A stretch of 64,000 nucleotides of DNA from Clostridia bacterium. GTDB lineage: Bacteria; Bacillota; Clostridia; Christensenellales; Aristaeellaceae. A program made the position numbers and the translations under genes. Of this stretch, positions 17,315 through 25,696 are shown in pieces. The stretch covers positions 35,624-99,623 of the forward strand of contig JAFUGS010000026.1 in the NCBI GenBank assembly GCA_017469265.1, given 5' to 3'. Every line of letters starts with the position of its first letter. Positions within the stretch are counted from its first letter, which is position 1. The notes beneath the pieces are model-generated. The model saw only the letters and a list, made by a program, of their open reading frames with translations, was not told where the DNA came from and searched no databases.

Positions 17315-18220
17315 ATGGCGGAAATCGAAACCGGAAGGCTGATGACCCAGGGAACCATTACCCAGGGGATTGGCAGCTTTTATACGGTGAGAACCCGTGA
17401 AGGAGAAACCTTCACCCTTCGGGCCCAGAAGAAGCTGCGCAGGGCGCGGCTGAGCCCCCTGCCCGGGGATGAGGTGCTTTTCGTTCCGCCGGAAGACGGC
17501 GAGCAGGGCTGGATCGAAACCATCCTGCCCCGGAAAACCGTCTGCCTGCGGCCGCCTGTGGCCAATGTGGAAGTCCTGGTGATCGTGGTGGCACCGGAGC
17601 CGGAGCCGGATCTGCTGCTGGTGGACAGGCAGATCACCCGGGCCTTTGCCCAGGGCATGCGGGTGCTGCTGGTGGTAAACAAATGCGACCTGGAGGAGGG
17701 GCTGGCGGACGAACTGGAAGCGGAGTACGCTTCGGTGGAGATCCCGGTGTTTCCGATTGCCGCCCTGGAGGGAAGAGGCCTGCAGCCGCTGAAGGAGGCC
17801 ATGGGCGGCACCCTGTGCTGTTTTTCCGGGCAGAGCGGCGCGGGGAAAAGCACAACCCTGAACGCGCTGCTGTCGCTGCGGCTGGAAACAGGGGACCTTT
17901 CCCGGAAAATCGCCCGGGGAAAAAACACCACCCGCTCCGCCGTGCTGCTGGAGGAAGCGGGGCTGCGGGTGATGGATACAGCAGGCTTTTCCCTGCTGGA
18001 GGCGGAGCGGAACCTGGCGCCGGAGACGTTGAAGGAACGGTATCCGGATTTTGCGCCGTATGAGGGGAAATGCCGCTTTCACCAGTGCCTGCATGACAGC
18101 GAGCCCGGCTGTGCCGTGGCGGAGGCCGTGGCGCGGGGCGCCATTCATCCCGCCCGGTGGCGGCGCTACCGTACGCTGCTGGCGGAGGCCCGGGAGAACT
18201 GGAAGAACCGATACAATTAA
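17315..18220 (+). CDS. rsgA: Ribosome small-subunit biogenesis GTPase (RsgA/YjeQ)
   Basis: Circularly permuted GTPase that checks late 30S maturation. Order of motifs shows the permutation: OB fold (1-75), G4 NKCDL (about 115), then G1 GQSGAGKST (about 167-175), G2/G3 region ending DTAGFSLLEAE, and the C-terminal zinc-finger segment CRFHQCLHDSEPGC. 301 residues, standard. The ATG follows GCGAGG. In the usual place between prkC and rpe. Confidence 0.96.
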   Translation: MAEIETGRLMTQGTITQGIGSFYTVRTREGETFTLRAQKKLRRARLSPLPGDEVLFVPPEDGEQGWIETILPRKTVCLRPPVANVEVLVIVVAPEPEPDLLLVDRQITRAFAQGMRVLLVVNKCDLEEGLADELEAEYASVEIPVFPIAALEGRGLQPLKEAMGGTLCCFSGQSGAGKSTTLNALLSLRLETGDLSRKIARGKNTTRSAVLLEEAGLRVMDTAGFSLLEAERNLAPETLKERYPDFAPYEGKCRFHQCLHDSEPGCAVAEAVARGAIHPARWRRYRTLLAEARENWKNRYN

Positions 18221-18255
18221 GTCTTTTCCGGCTGGACCGGGAGGAGGAAAAAAAG

Positions 18256-18894
18256 ATGATCAAGATTGCCCCAAGCATTCTGGCGGCGGATCCGCTGAAC
18301 CTGGAGCGGGATGCCCGCCGCATGATGGACGCGGGATGCGACTGGCTGCATGTGGATGTGATGGACGCGCACTTTGTGCACAATCTGGCCTTCAGCCCGG
18401 ACACGGTGCGCCGCCTGGAGGAGATTACGACGGTGCCGCTGGATGTGCATCTGATGATGAACCATCCGGAACGGTATCTGGACGTGTTTCTGGACGCCGG
18501 GGCGGACCGGATCACCATCCACGCGGAGGTTTCCGGCAGCCTGCAGGCCATGCTGGATAAAATTCACCGCCGCGGCGCGAAAGCCGGTCTGGCGCTGAAG
18601 CCGGGTACGGGGATCAGCGCGGTGGAGCCCTTCCTGGATGAAACGGATCTGGTGCTGACCATGACGGTGGAACCGGGGTTTGGCGGGCAGAAGCTGAATG
18701 AGTCCGTCCTGGGCAAGATCGCGGCCCTGCGGAAGATCGGGTATCAGGGTGAAATTGAGGCGGACGGCGGGGTGAAGGAGCACAACCTGCAGTCCCTGAT
18801 CGACCAGGGACTGTCCGTGGCGGTGATGGGCACTGCCCTGTTCCGCTCCGACGATCCGAAAGCGATGATGGCCCGGCTCCATGCCATGGGATGA
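18256..18894 (+). CDS. rpe: Ribulose-phosphate 3-epimerase
   Basis: Interconverts ribulose-5-P and xylulose-5-P in the pentose phosphate pathway. Visible: IKIAPSILAADPLNL, LHVDVMDAHFVHN, DVHLMMNHPERYL, VLTMTVEPGFGGQKL and EADGGVKEHNLQ with the metal His/Asp residues and phosphate loop. The ATG at 18256 is chosen because GAGGAGGAAA lies just upstream and the family begins here; 212 residues. Last clear member of the priA operon. Confidence 0.96.
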   Translation: MIKIAPSILAADPLNLERDARRMMDAGCDWLHVDVMDAHFVHNLAFSPDTVRRLEEITTVPLDVHLMMNHPERYLDVFLDAGADRITIHAEVSGSLQAMLDKIHRRGAKAGLALKPGTGISAVEPFLDETDLVLTMTVEPGFGGQKLNESVLGKIAALRKIGYQGEIEADGGVKEHNLQSLIDQGLSVAVMGTALFRSDDPKAMMARLHAMG

Positions 18895-18920
18895 GCGGAA
18901 AATGAAAGGATAACAGACGC

Positions 18921-20288
18921 ATGCGCACAGATCCGGCGGACCGGGGGCTCATTTCCCCGGATACGATCGCTGCCATCGCGACGCCACCGGGACAGGGCGG
19001 GATCGGGATCCTGCGCCTCAGCGGATCGGCGGCGGAGGCGATCCTCACTACTGTTTTCCAGCGGGCCGGCATGAGCGCCGCGGAAGCCTGGGAAAGCCAC
19101 CGCATGTATTACGGCTGGCTCCGGGCAGGGGAGGAAACCCTGGACGAGGGGATGGCCGTGCTGATGCGCGGCCCCCGGTCCTATACCCGGGAGGATGTGG
19201 CGGAGCTGCAGCTTCACGGCGGGGACTGGAACCTGCAGCGGGCCCTGACGCTCTGCCTGGAACAAGGCGCCCGCCTGGCGGATCCGGGAGAGTTTACCCG
19301 GCGGGCCTTCCTGGCCGGGCGGATTGATCTGGCCCGGGCGGAGGCGGTCATGGCGCTGATTGCCGCCCGGGGAGAGCAGCAGCACCGGGCGGCGGTGCGC
19401 CAGCTGCGGGGCGGCGTAACCGCTTTCGTACGCCAGGCGGCGGACGACCTGTTCGCGATTCAGGCGGGGCTGGCCGCCGCCATTGATTATCCGGAAGAAA
19501 TCTCCGAGGCAGAGGGAACCGCGAAGATGATCCCCAGGCTGGAAAAGCTGATCGCCCGGCTGCGGGACGGGATCCAGGAACGCTCCTCCCGGCTGCTGGA
19601 GGAAGGCCTGCGGGTCGCGCTGGCCGGCCGGCCCAATGTGGGCAAGAGCAGCCTGCTGAACGCGCTGCTTGGGGAGGAAAAAGCCATTGTGACGCCCATT
19701 CCCGGAACGACGCGGGATCTGGTTACCGGGGAAATGAGCCTGGGAGGTGTCCGGGTACAGCTGACGGACACCGCCGGCCTGCGGAATACCGAGGATGTGG
19801 TGGAGCGACTGGGCGTGGCCCGGTCCCGCCAGGCGATGGCGGAGGCGGATCTGACGCTGCTGGTGCTGGACGGCTCCGGCCCGATGACGCCGGAAGACAG
19901 GGAACTGCTGGATCAGCTGCCGGAGGAAGCGGCGATTTTCGTTAATAAGCAGGATTTGCCCCAGCGGCTGGTGCTGCCCGGCGCACGGGTTCCTGTTTTC
20001 CAGGGATCGGCGAAGCGTCCGGAAACCCTTGACGCGCTGAAGACGTTCCTGCGGAGCCGGACAGCCCTGTCGGACCGGATGGCGGTCACCCAGCCCCGGC
20101 ATCTGGACGCGCTGCGGCGGGCGGTGGGCAGCCTGGAGGCGGCGCTGGAAACAGCGCGGACCATGCCGCCGGATCTGGCGGCGACAGACCTGCAGGCGGC
20201 ACAGGCGGCGCTGGGCGAAATCACCGGTGACCAGGTGGACGAGAAGCTGCTGGACGCGGTGTTCAGCCAGTTCTGCGTTGGGAAGTAA
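18921..20288 (+). CDS. mnmE: tRNA uridine-5-carboxymethylaminomethyl modification GTPase
   Basis: Works with MnmG to modify U34 of certain tRNAs. N-terminal folate-binding domain (DTIAAIATPPGQGGIGILRLSGS), helical domain, inserted G domain with GRPNVGKSSLLN, PGTTRD, DTAGLR and NKQD, and the C-terminal CVGK with the conserved cysteine. 455 residues, normal. The partner mnmG is not in the window although rsmG is 2.8 kb downstream; in many Firmicutes mnmE-mnmG-rsmG are adjacent, so this block appears rearranged. Confidence 0.96.
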   Translation: MRTDPADRGLISPDTIAAIATPPGQGGIGILRLSGSAAEAILTTVFQRAGMSAAEAWESHRMYYGWLRAGEETLDEGMAVLMRGPRSYTREDVAELQLHGGDWNLQRALTLCLEQGARLADPGEFTRRAFLAGRIDLARAEAVMALIAARGEQQHRAAVRQLRGGVTAFVRQAADDLFAIQAGLAAAIDYPEEISEAEGTAKMIPRLEKLIARLRDGIQERSSRLLEEGLRVALAGRPNVGKSSLLNALLGEEKAIVTPIPGTTRDLVTGEMSLGGVRVQLTDTAGLRNTEDVVERLGVARSRQAMAEADLTLLVLDGSGPMTPEDRELLDQLPEEAAIFVNKQDLPQRLVLPGARVPVFQGSAKRPETLDALKTFLRSRTALSDRMAVTQPRHLDALRRAVGSLEAALETARTMPPDLAATDLQAAQAALGEITGDQVDEKLLDAVFSQFCVGK

Positions 20289-20367
20289 GCGGAATCCGCC
20301 GGAGTGGATTTGATTGAAAAGACAGGCGGCTTATCCCTCAATCCGAAGGAAATGGAGCGATGAAAGC

Positions 20368-21567
20368 ATGATACAGAAAGTGATTCGAGGCCGGGACAGC
20401 CTGCGGCGGGTGCCGGAGATGCTGGCGGCGCTGGGTATCCAAAGGCCGCTGATTGTGGGGTCCAGGCATCTGGTTCCGAAGCTGCAGGCGCTGCCGGCTC
20501 TGCGGGAGACGCCGGTGTTTTCCGGGTATCATCCGAACCCGGATCTGATGGACGCGGAGGCCGGGGTGCGCCTGTATCAGGCGGAGGCGTGCGACGGGCT
20601 GATTTCCATCGGCGGGGGATCCGCCATGGACACGGCCAAGGCCATCAAAGCCTGGATCTGTTCGGACAGCGTGGAGGCCATGAAGCGGAATCAGCTGAAT
20701 ATCGAGGCGCCGGCCGCGCCGGCGGCAAAGATCCGTTCTCCTCAGGAGCTGAAAGCCCGGGCCAGCCAGCAGGCGGCGGCTTTTGTCATGCCGCATGTGG
20801 CCATTCCTGGTACGGCGGGCAGCGGCGCGGAGGCGACCGCGACCGGCGTCCTGTATGAAAACGGCCAGAAGCTGAGCCTGAGCCACCCGGCGCTGCTGCC
20901 GGAGGGCGTGATTCTGGACGCGGCGCTGCTGGAAAGCCTGCCCGAGTACCACAAAAAATCCTGCGCGCTGGATGCCCTGAGCCAGGGCATCGAAAGCTAC
21001 TGGGCCAGAGCGGCCACGGAGGAAAGCCGGGTGCACGCGTTCCTGGCTTTCCAGGGCGTGCTGGACAATGTGAAAGCCTATCTGTCCGGAGATCCGCATG
21101 CCGCGGAACAGATGATGGACGCCAGCTACCAGAGCGGCAAAGCCATCTATGTCACCCGCACCACCGCGGCCCACGCCATGAGCTATCAGATTACCAAGCT
21201 GCTGGGTCTCGCCCATGGGCATGCCTGCGCGCTGACCCTGCCGATTCTCTGGGATCTGCTGGTGGAAAATGAGGAAACCCGTCCTGTGATGGAAGACCTG
21301 GCGGGCAAGATGCGCCTGGGAGACCCGCGGATGGGATCCCGGCTGCTGCGGGGGTTGCTGATCGATCTGGAGATGCCCCTGCCGCCCATGCCCTCGGACG
21401 AAGTGCTGGACCGGCTGACGGATTCGGTAAATCTGGAGCGGCTGGGCAACCATCCGATGCCCCTGACCCGTGACCAGATTCGCGGGATTTACCGGAAAGC
21501 TTTCACCCCCCTCTGGGAGAACGAGCGCCAGGCCTGCGTGGATATCTGGAAGTACTACGGCACCTGA
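20368..21567 (+). CDS. Iron-type alcohol dehydrogenase family protein
   Basis: NAD(P)-dependent group III dehydrogenase; the substrate is not identifiable. The Rossmann part has GGGSAMDTAKAIKAW, then IPGTAGSGAEATATG. Metal-site residues: Asp in CALDALSQGIESYW, His in TTAAHAMSYQ and His in LAHGHACAL. The position that is His in FucO/AdhE-type enzymes (DALTHAIE) is Gln here, a variant I associate with the phosphonoacetaldehyde-reductase-like branch. The ATG at 20368 (GGAGCG upstream) is preferred over an upstream TTG; 399 residues. It sits between mnmE and radC without obvious link. Confidence 0.85.
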   Translation: MIQKVIRGRDSLRRVPEMLAALGIQRPLIVGSRHLVPKLQALPALRETPVFSGYHPNPDLMDAEAGVRLYQAEACDGLISIGGGSAMDTAKAIKAWICSDSVEAMKRNQLNIEAPAAPAAKIRSPQELKARASQQAAAFVMPHVAIPGTAGSGAEATATGVLYENGQKLSLSHPALLPEGVILDAALLESLPEYHKKSCALDALSQGIESYWARAATEESRVHAFLAFQGVLDNVKAYLSGDPHAAEQMMDASYQSGKAIYVTRTTAAHAMSYQITKLLGLAHGHACALTLPILWDLLVENEETRPVMEDLAGKMRLGDPRMGSRLLRGLLIDLEMPLPPMPSDEVLDRLTDSVNLERLGNHPMPLTRDQIRGIYRKAFTPLWENERQACVDIWKYYGT

Positions 21568-21596
21568 AGCGTGATGACGGAAAGGAGAAACCGTCG

Positions 21597-22418
21597 ATGG
21601 CAGAAAAGATACAGACGCCGGAACTGGAAGAAACATTCTGGTACGTGAATCCGGAAAAATGGAAGCCGGAGCATGCCCTGCGGGAGCCGGAGGAAATGAC
21701 CGCGGATCCGGAAACGCCCATTTCCAACAGCGGACACCGGGCCCGGGTGCGGGAGCGCTTCCGGAAGGAACAGGGCTTTGATTCCTTCAAGGATCATGAG
21801 GTGCTGGAGCTGCTGCTGACCTACGGCGCGCCCCGGCGGGACATGAAGGAGACCGCCAAGCGGCTGATAGCGACCTTCGGATCCCTGAAGGGCGTGTTTG
21901 AAGCGAGGCCGGAGCAGCTGATGACGGTCAAGGGCGTGGGGGAAATGCAGGCCACGCTGATCGGCATGGTGCTTCCGCTGACGCGGGTATGCATGCGCTG
22001 TGAGATGGAGGCTCCGAAGCAGATCCCGAACCGCAGGCAACTGGAGCTGTACTGCAAAAGCATGCAGCTGGGCCGCCGGGTGGAGGCCTTCTGGGTTATC
22101 TGCGTCAACGCGCAGTGCCGGGTGCTGGGCAGCCGGATGATCGCCGAGGGCTCCCTCAGCGAGGTTTCGGCCTATCCCCGGCTGGTGATGGAGACGGCCC
22201 TGAATTACAACGCGCACAGTGTCTTCTTCTGCCACAATCATCCGGGAGGCACCTGCGCCCCTTCCGCGGATGACATCTCCTCCACGCTGCAGCTGCAGCG
22301 GCTGCTGGGCGGCGTGGGCATCCTCGTGCTGGATCATATGATTATCGCGGGCGGGGATGTGTACAGCATGGCCCAGCATGGGGATATTGAGTTTGGCGCG
22401 AGGGGCAGGCGGTCATAA
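21597..22418 (+). CDS. radC: RadC family protein (JAB/MPN+ domain)
   Basis: Historically named a DNA-repair protein; role uncertain. N-terminal helix-hairpin-helix part (about 45-120: RVRERFRKEQGFDSFKDHEVLELLLTYGAPRRDMKETAKRL ... GVGEMQA) and a C-terminal JAMM metalloprotease-like domain with SRMIAEGSLSEV and HNHPGGTCAPSADD, which keeps the two His, Ser-type position and Asp of the metal site (the usual HNHPSG is HNHPGG here). 273 residues, with about 40 extra residues at the N-terminus. Site AAAGGAG upstream. Confidence 0.92.
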   Translation: MAEKIQTPELEETFWYVNPEKWKPEHALREPEEMTADPETPISNSGHRARVRERFRKEQGFDSFKDHEVLELLLTYGAPRRDMKETAKRLIATFGSLKGVFEARPEQLMTVKGVGEMQATLIGMVLPLTRVCMRCEMEAPKQIPNRRQLELYCKSMQLGRRVEAFWVICVNAQCRVLGSRMIAEGSLSEVSAYPRLVMETALNYNAHSVFFCHNHPGGTCAPSADDISSTLQLQRLLGGVGILVLDHMIIAGGDVYSMAQHGDIEFGARGRRS

Positions 22419-22419
22419 G

Positions 22420-23043
22420 ATGCGGAAGGAAAAGAGAAAGCATCGTTTGCTGAAAGCGGTCCTCTGCCTGGGCTTGGCGGGGATCCTCTGCTATGGCGGG
22501 CTGATCGCCTTTGTGTATATCCGGGAGAAAGAAGAGGCTGTGAGCATGGAAAGCCTGGAGAAGGATTATGACGCCATCATCGTCCTTGGCGCGCAGGTGC
22601 TGCAGAACGGGGAACCCAACACGCAGCTGGCCTGGCGGCTGGACGCGGCGCTGGAGGCGTGGCAGGCCAGGCCGGTGCCCCTTGTCACCTGCGGCGCGCA
22701 GGGAAAGGATGAGCCGCTTCCGGAGGCCGAAGCCATGAAGCGGTACCTGATGGCGCGCGGCGTACCCGAAACCCAGATCCTGACGGATCCGGATTCCTTT
22801 AATACAAGCCAGAACCTGAAAAACGCCGCGGCGCTGCTGCAGCCCCTTGGCGGCATCCGGAAGGTGCTGATCGTGACCAGCGACTATCATCTGCCCAGGG
22901 CCATGGCGCTGGCCATGGATCAGGGCTTCGAGGCCGCGGGCCTCGGTTCCCCCTGCAAACCGGAATACTGGCTGAAGAATCACGCCCGGGAGGCCCTGTC
23001 CTGGGTGAAGTACTGGCTGATGAAGGCCGCGGGCCGGGGATAA
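22420..23043 (+). CDS. YdcF/SanA-like DUF218 membrane protein
   Basis: 207 residues. A basic start (MRKEKRKHRLL) leads into one membrane helix (AVLCLGLAGILCYGGLIAFVYI), and then the DUF218 domain: YDAIIVLGAQVLQNGEPN, TCGAQGKDE, EAMKRYLMARGVPETQIL, TSQNLKNAAAL and VTSDYHLPRAMALA. Members are linked to envelope barrier function (SanA in enterobacteria), but the reaction is unknown. The ATG is two bases after the radC stop, so it is probably coupled to radC. Confidence 0.85.
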   Translation: MRKEKRKHRLLKAVLCLGLAGILCYGGLIAFVYIREKEEAVSMESLEKDYDAIIVLGAQVLQNGEPNTQLAWRLDAALEAWQARPVPLVTCGAQGKDEPLPEAEAMKRYLMARGVPETQILTDPDSFNTSQNLKNAAALLQPLGGIRKVLIVTSDYHLPRAMALAMDQGFEAAGLGSPCKPEYWLKNHAREALSWVKYWLMKAAGRG

Positions 23044-23084
23044 GCATCTCCGCTCCCATACGGCGATAACCCGAAAGGAAACCC

Positions 23085-23804
23085 ATGAACGAAAAGACGA
23101 TTCAGGCCCGGCTGGAAGGCAACGAGATTCCTTTCTCCCCGGATCTGCCGGCCCGGCTGGAAACGTATCTGGACCTGCTGCAGCGCTGGAATGAGAAAAT
23201 GGATCTTACGGCGGTAGAGGGGGAGGAGGAGCTGCTGGACCGGCACTTTCTGGACAGCCTTACCGTGCTGAAAGCCCCATTGCTTCCTGACGCGGCAAAG
23301 CTGATTGATGTCGGCACCGGCGCGGGGTTCCCGGGCCTGGCGCTGGCGCTGGCCCGGCCGGATTTTCGCGTGACGCTGCTGGACAGCCAGCGGAAGCGCC
23401 TTTCCTTTCTGGAAACGGTGATCCGGGAAACCGGTGCGGAAAACGTCACCCTGGTGCATGCAAGGGCTGAGGATGCCGCGCGTCAGCCGGCGCTGCGGGA
23501 ACAGTTTGACATTGCCTGCGCCAGGGCGGTGGCGCCGCTGCCGGTGCTCAGCGAGCTGCTGCTGCCCTTTGTGCGGGTGGGCGGCCGAATGCTGTGCTGG
23601 AAAGGCCCCTCCCTGACGGAGGAGATGGAGAGCGGTCGGCGGGCGGCTTTCCTGCTGGGCGGAAGGATGGAACCGCCGGTGCCCTGCCCCCTGGCGGACC
23701 GGGACTGGGATCACCGGATTCTGCCTGTAAAAAAGGAAAAACCCACTCCGAAGATGTATCCCCGGAAAGCCGGGATTCCAAAGAAGGCGCCGCTGGGAAC
23801 GTAA
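23085..23804 (+). CDS. rsmG: 16S rRNA m7G527 methyltransferase
   Basis: SAM-dependent methyltransferase (GidB) for G527 of 16S rRNA. Visible: WNEKMDLTAVEGEEELLDRHFLDSL, SAM loop LIDVGTGAGFPGLALALARP, LLDSQRKRLSFLETV, ACARAVAPLPVLSELLLP, and C-terminal YPRKAGIPKKAPLG which is the conserved RKxGxPxKxPL end. 239 residues, standard. ATG after AAAGGAAA. Confidence 0.96.
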   Translation: MNEKTIQARLEGNEIPFSPDLPARLETYLDLLQRWNEKMDLTAVEGEEELLDRHFLDSLTVLKAPLLPDAAKLIDVGTGAGFPGLALALARPDFRVTLLDSQRKRLSFLETVIRETGAENVTLVHARAEDAARQPALREQFDIACARAVAPLPVLSELLLPFVRVGGRMLCWKGPSLTEEMESGRRAAFLLGGRMEPPVPCPLADRDWDHRILPVKKEKPTPKMYPRKAGIPKKAPLGT

Positions 23805-23845
23805 AGAAAAAACGCGCTACCCGGCGGAATCATATTGGAGGAAAC

Positions 23846-24475
23846 ATGTGCTGCCGGTATTTCATTGATGCCATCGCGCCGGAGATGCAGCCCATTGTGG
23901 AGGCCATGAACCGGTCTCCGCTGCTGGGACAGTTTCCGCCGAAGGCGCTGGCCGTATCCAGGGGAGAGGTCCGGCCGGCCAATATCGCGCCGGTCATTGC
24001 CTTCAGCAGGAGCGGCCAGCGGACGGTTTTCCCCATGCAGTGGGGGTTCCGGGCAAAAACGCTGCTGATCAATGCCCGGACGGAAACGGCGGCGGAAAAG
24101 CCCGCATTCCGGGAAGCCTGGGCCCGGCATCGGTGCATCATTCCCGCCAGCTGGTACTTTGAGTGGGAACACCTGCCGGCGGCGGACGGCAAACAGCGAA
24201 CCGGTGAACGCTATGCGCTTCGCCCCAGCGGCGGGACAGGTGTCTGGCTCTGCGGCCTGTACCGGATGGAGGAGGGCGTGCCGCGCTTCGTGGTGCTGAC
24301 CCGTGAACCGGGGGACAGCGTCCGCTTTCTGCACGACCGGATGCCCCTGATGCTCCCTGCCGGATCGATTGACGCCTGGATTCATCCGGACGCATCCCCG
24401 GAGAAACTGCTTCCCTCCGCCCTGACGGACATCCAAAGCTGGCGGCCGGAAGCAGAGCAGATCAGCATGGTATAA
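23846..24475 (+). CDS. SRAP (YedK/HMCES) family protein
   Basis: Protects abasic sites in single-stranded DNA by forming a covalent link through Cys2. The protein begins MCCRY, so Cys2 (exposed after Met removal) is kept, although the usual MCGRY is MCCRY. Other family residues: NARTETAAEKPAFREAW (catalytic Asn/Glu region), CIIPASWYFEWEH with Glu, and FLHDRMPLML with the catalytic His. 209 residues. The start is fixed by the Cys2 rule and by TTGGAGGAAAC upstream. Confidence 0.93.
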   Translation: MCCRYFIDAIAPEMQPIVEAMNRSPLLGQFPPKALAVSRGEVRPANIAPVIAFSRSGQRTVFPMQWGFRAKTLLINARTETAAEKPAFREAWARHRCIIPASWYFEWEHLPAADGKQRTGERYALRPSGGTGVWLCGLYRMEEGVPRFVVLTREPGDSVRFLHDRMPLMLPAGSIDAWIHPDASPEKLLPSALTDIQSWRPEAEQISMV

Positions 24476-24574
24476 CGCGTGAAAAGGCACCAAACCGGGG
24501 GGAAACGGAAATCCGCCCCCGGAAAAACAGAAATCACAAAACGATCAACACGTATGGAGAAGGAGGAAAAGAAC

Positions 24575-25669
24575 ATGAAACAGCCCTGGCCCCTGGATGT
24601 GAGTGTATCTTTTGACCCGTACTACGGCGAACCCAGCCGGGACGGAGATCAGGGAGCGGAGATCCTGCCGGACGGGCGGGTACGCTTCCGGATTATCGCG
24701 CCGGACGCGCGGCAGGTGGTCATCGACCAGTTCGGAACGGTCTATCCGCTGGAAAAAGGCGCGGACGGCGCGTGGGAAGGCACTTTTGACCTGGGGCGTG
24801 GCTTTCTGTATTTTTTCCTGAAGGTGGACGGGGCGGACGTACTGTGCCCGTATCTGCCCATCGGATATGGCTGCTGCCGGCCCATGAACTTTGTGGATGT
24901 GCCCGTGGCGGATATGGCGGGATGGGATTCCCTGGAAAAGGTGCCTCACGGCGCCGTGACAAGGCATTACTATCCTTCCACCGTGACAGGCAAGCATGAG
25001 GTCTGCCTGGTTTATACCCCGCCGGCCTATGACGCCGGAAAGGCCTATCCGGTGCTGTACCTGCAGCATGGATATGGGGAAAACGAAACCGGATGGGTGT
25101 ACCAGGGCCATGTGGGCCGGATCGCGGATCAGCTGCTCGCCGCCGGCGGCATGCGGGAAATGATCATCGTCATGGGCAACGGCATGGTGCAGAAGGAAAA
25201 CACAGAAGACCGGACGCTCTACCCCCAGGTGCTGGTGAAGGACCTGATTCCCTTTATAGAGTCCCACTACTCTGTCCGGCGGGACAAATGGCATCGGGCC
25301 ATGGCCGGGCTCAGCATGGGCAGCTATCAGACCAGCCTGACCACCCTGAGCCATCCGGAGCTCTTTGGCTACGCGGGGCTTTTCAGCGGCTTCCTCCGGG
25401 CGCCCTGGCCTACCGCGGCGCCGGAGGCGCACCTGCGGCTGCTGGAGGATCCGGAAGCCTTCGGGAAAGCCTTCCGGGTTTTCTACCGGGCCATGGGCAC
25501 GGAAGATCAGTTCTGGAGCAGCTTCGAAAAGGACGACATTTTCCTGCAGGATAAGCACCTTGGCATTCAGCGGGAAACCTTCCCCGGGGGCCATGACTGG
25601 ACCGTCTGGCGCAGGTGTATCCGCTCCTTCCTGCCCCGGCTGTTCCAGGAAGATCCATTCAGCGCGTAG
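24575..25669 (+). CDS. Putative esterase with N-terminal E-set domain
   Basis: 364 residues. The first about 100 form a CBM48/E-set-like beta domain (VRFRIIAPDARQVVID, GAWEGTFDLGRGFLYFFLKVDG). The rest is an alpha/beta hydrolase of the esterase-D/Fes type: VYTPPAYDAGKAYPVLYLQHGYGENE, nucleophile in MAGLSMGSYQT, and the His in FPGGHDWTVWR. This layout is seen in feruloyl/xylan esterases and enterochelin esterases; no signal peptide, so cytoplasmic. The ATG at 24575 is chosen for AAGGAGG eight bases upstream. Substrate unknown. Confidence 0.85.
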   Translation: MKQPWPLDVSVSFDPYYGEPSRDGDQGAEILPDGRVRFRIIAPDARQVVIDQFGTVYPLEKGADGAWEGTFDLGRGFLYFFLKVDGADVLCPYLPIGYGCCRPMNFVDVPVADMAGWDSLEKVPHGAVTRHYYPSTVTGKHEVCLVYTPPAYDAGKAYPVLYLQHGYGENETGWVYQGHVGRIADQLLAAGGMREMIIVMGNGMVQKENTEDRTLYPQVLVKDLIPFIESHYSVRRDKWHRAMAGLSMGSYQTSLTTLSHPELFGYAGLFSGFLRAPWPTAAPEAHLRLLEDPEAFGKAFRVFYRAMGTEDQFWSSFEKDDIFLQDKHLGIQRETFPGGHDWTVWRRCIRSFLPRLFQEDPFSA

Positions 25670-25696
25670 AACAGAACAGAAGGGAAGACAAAACGA

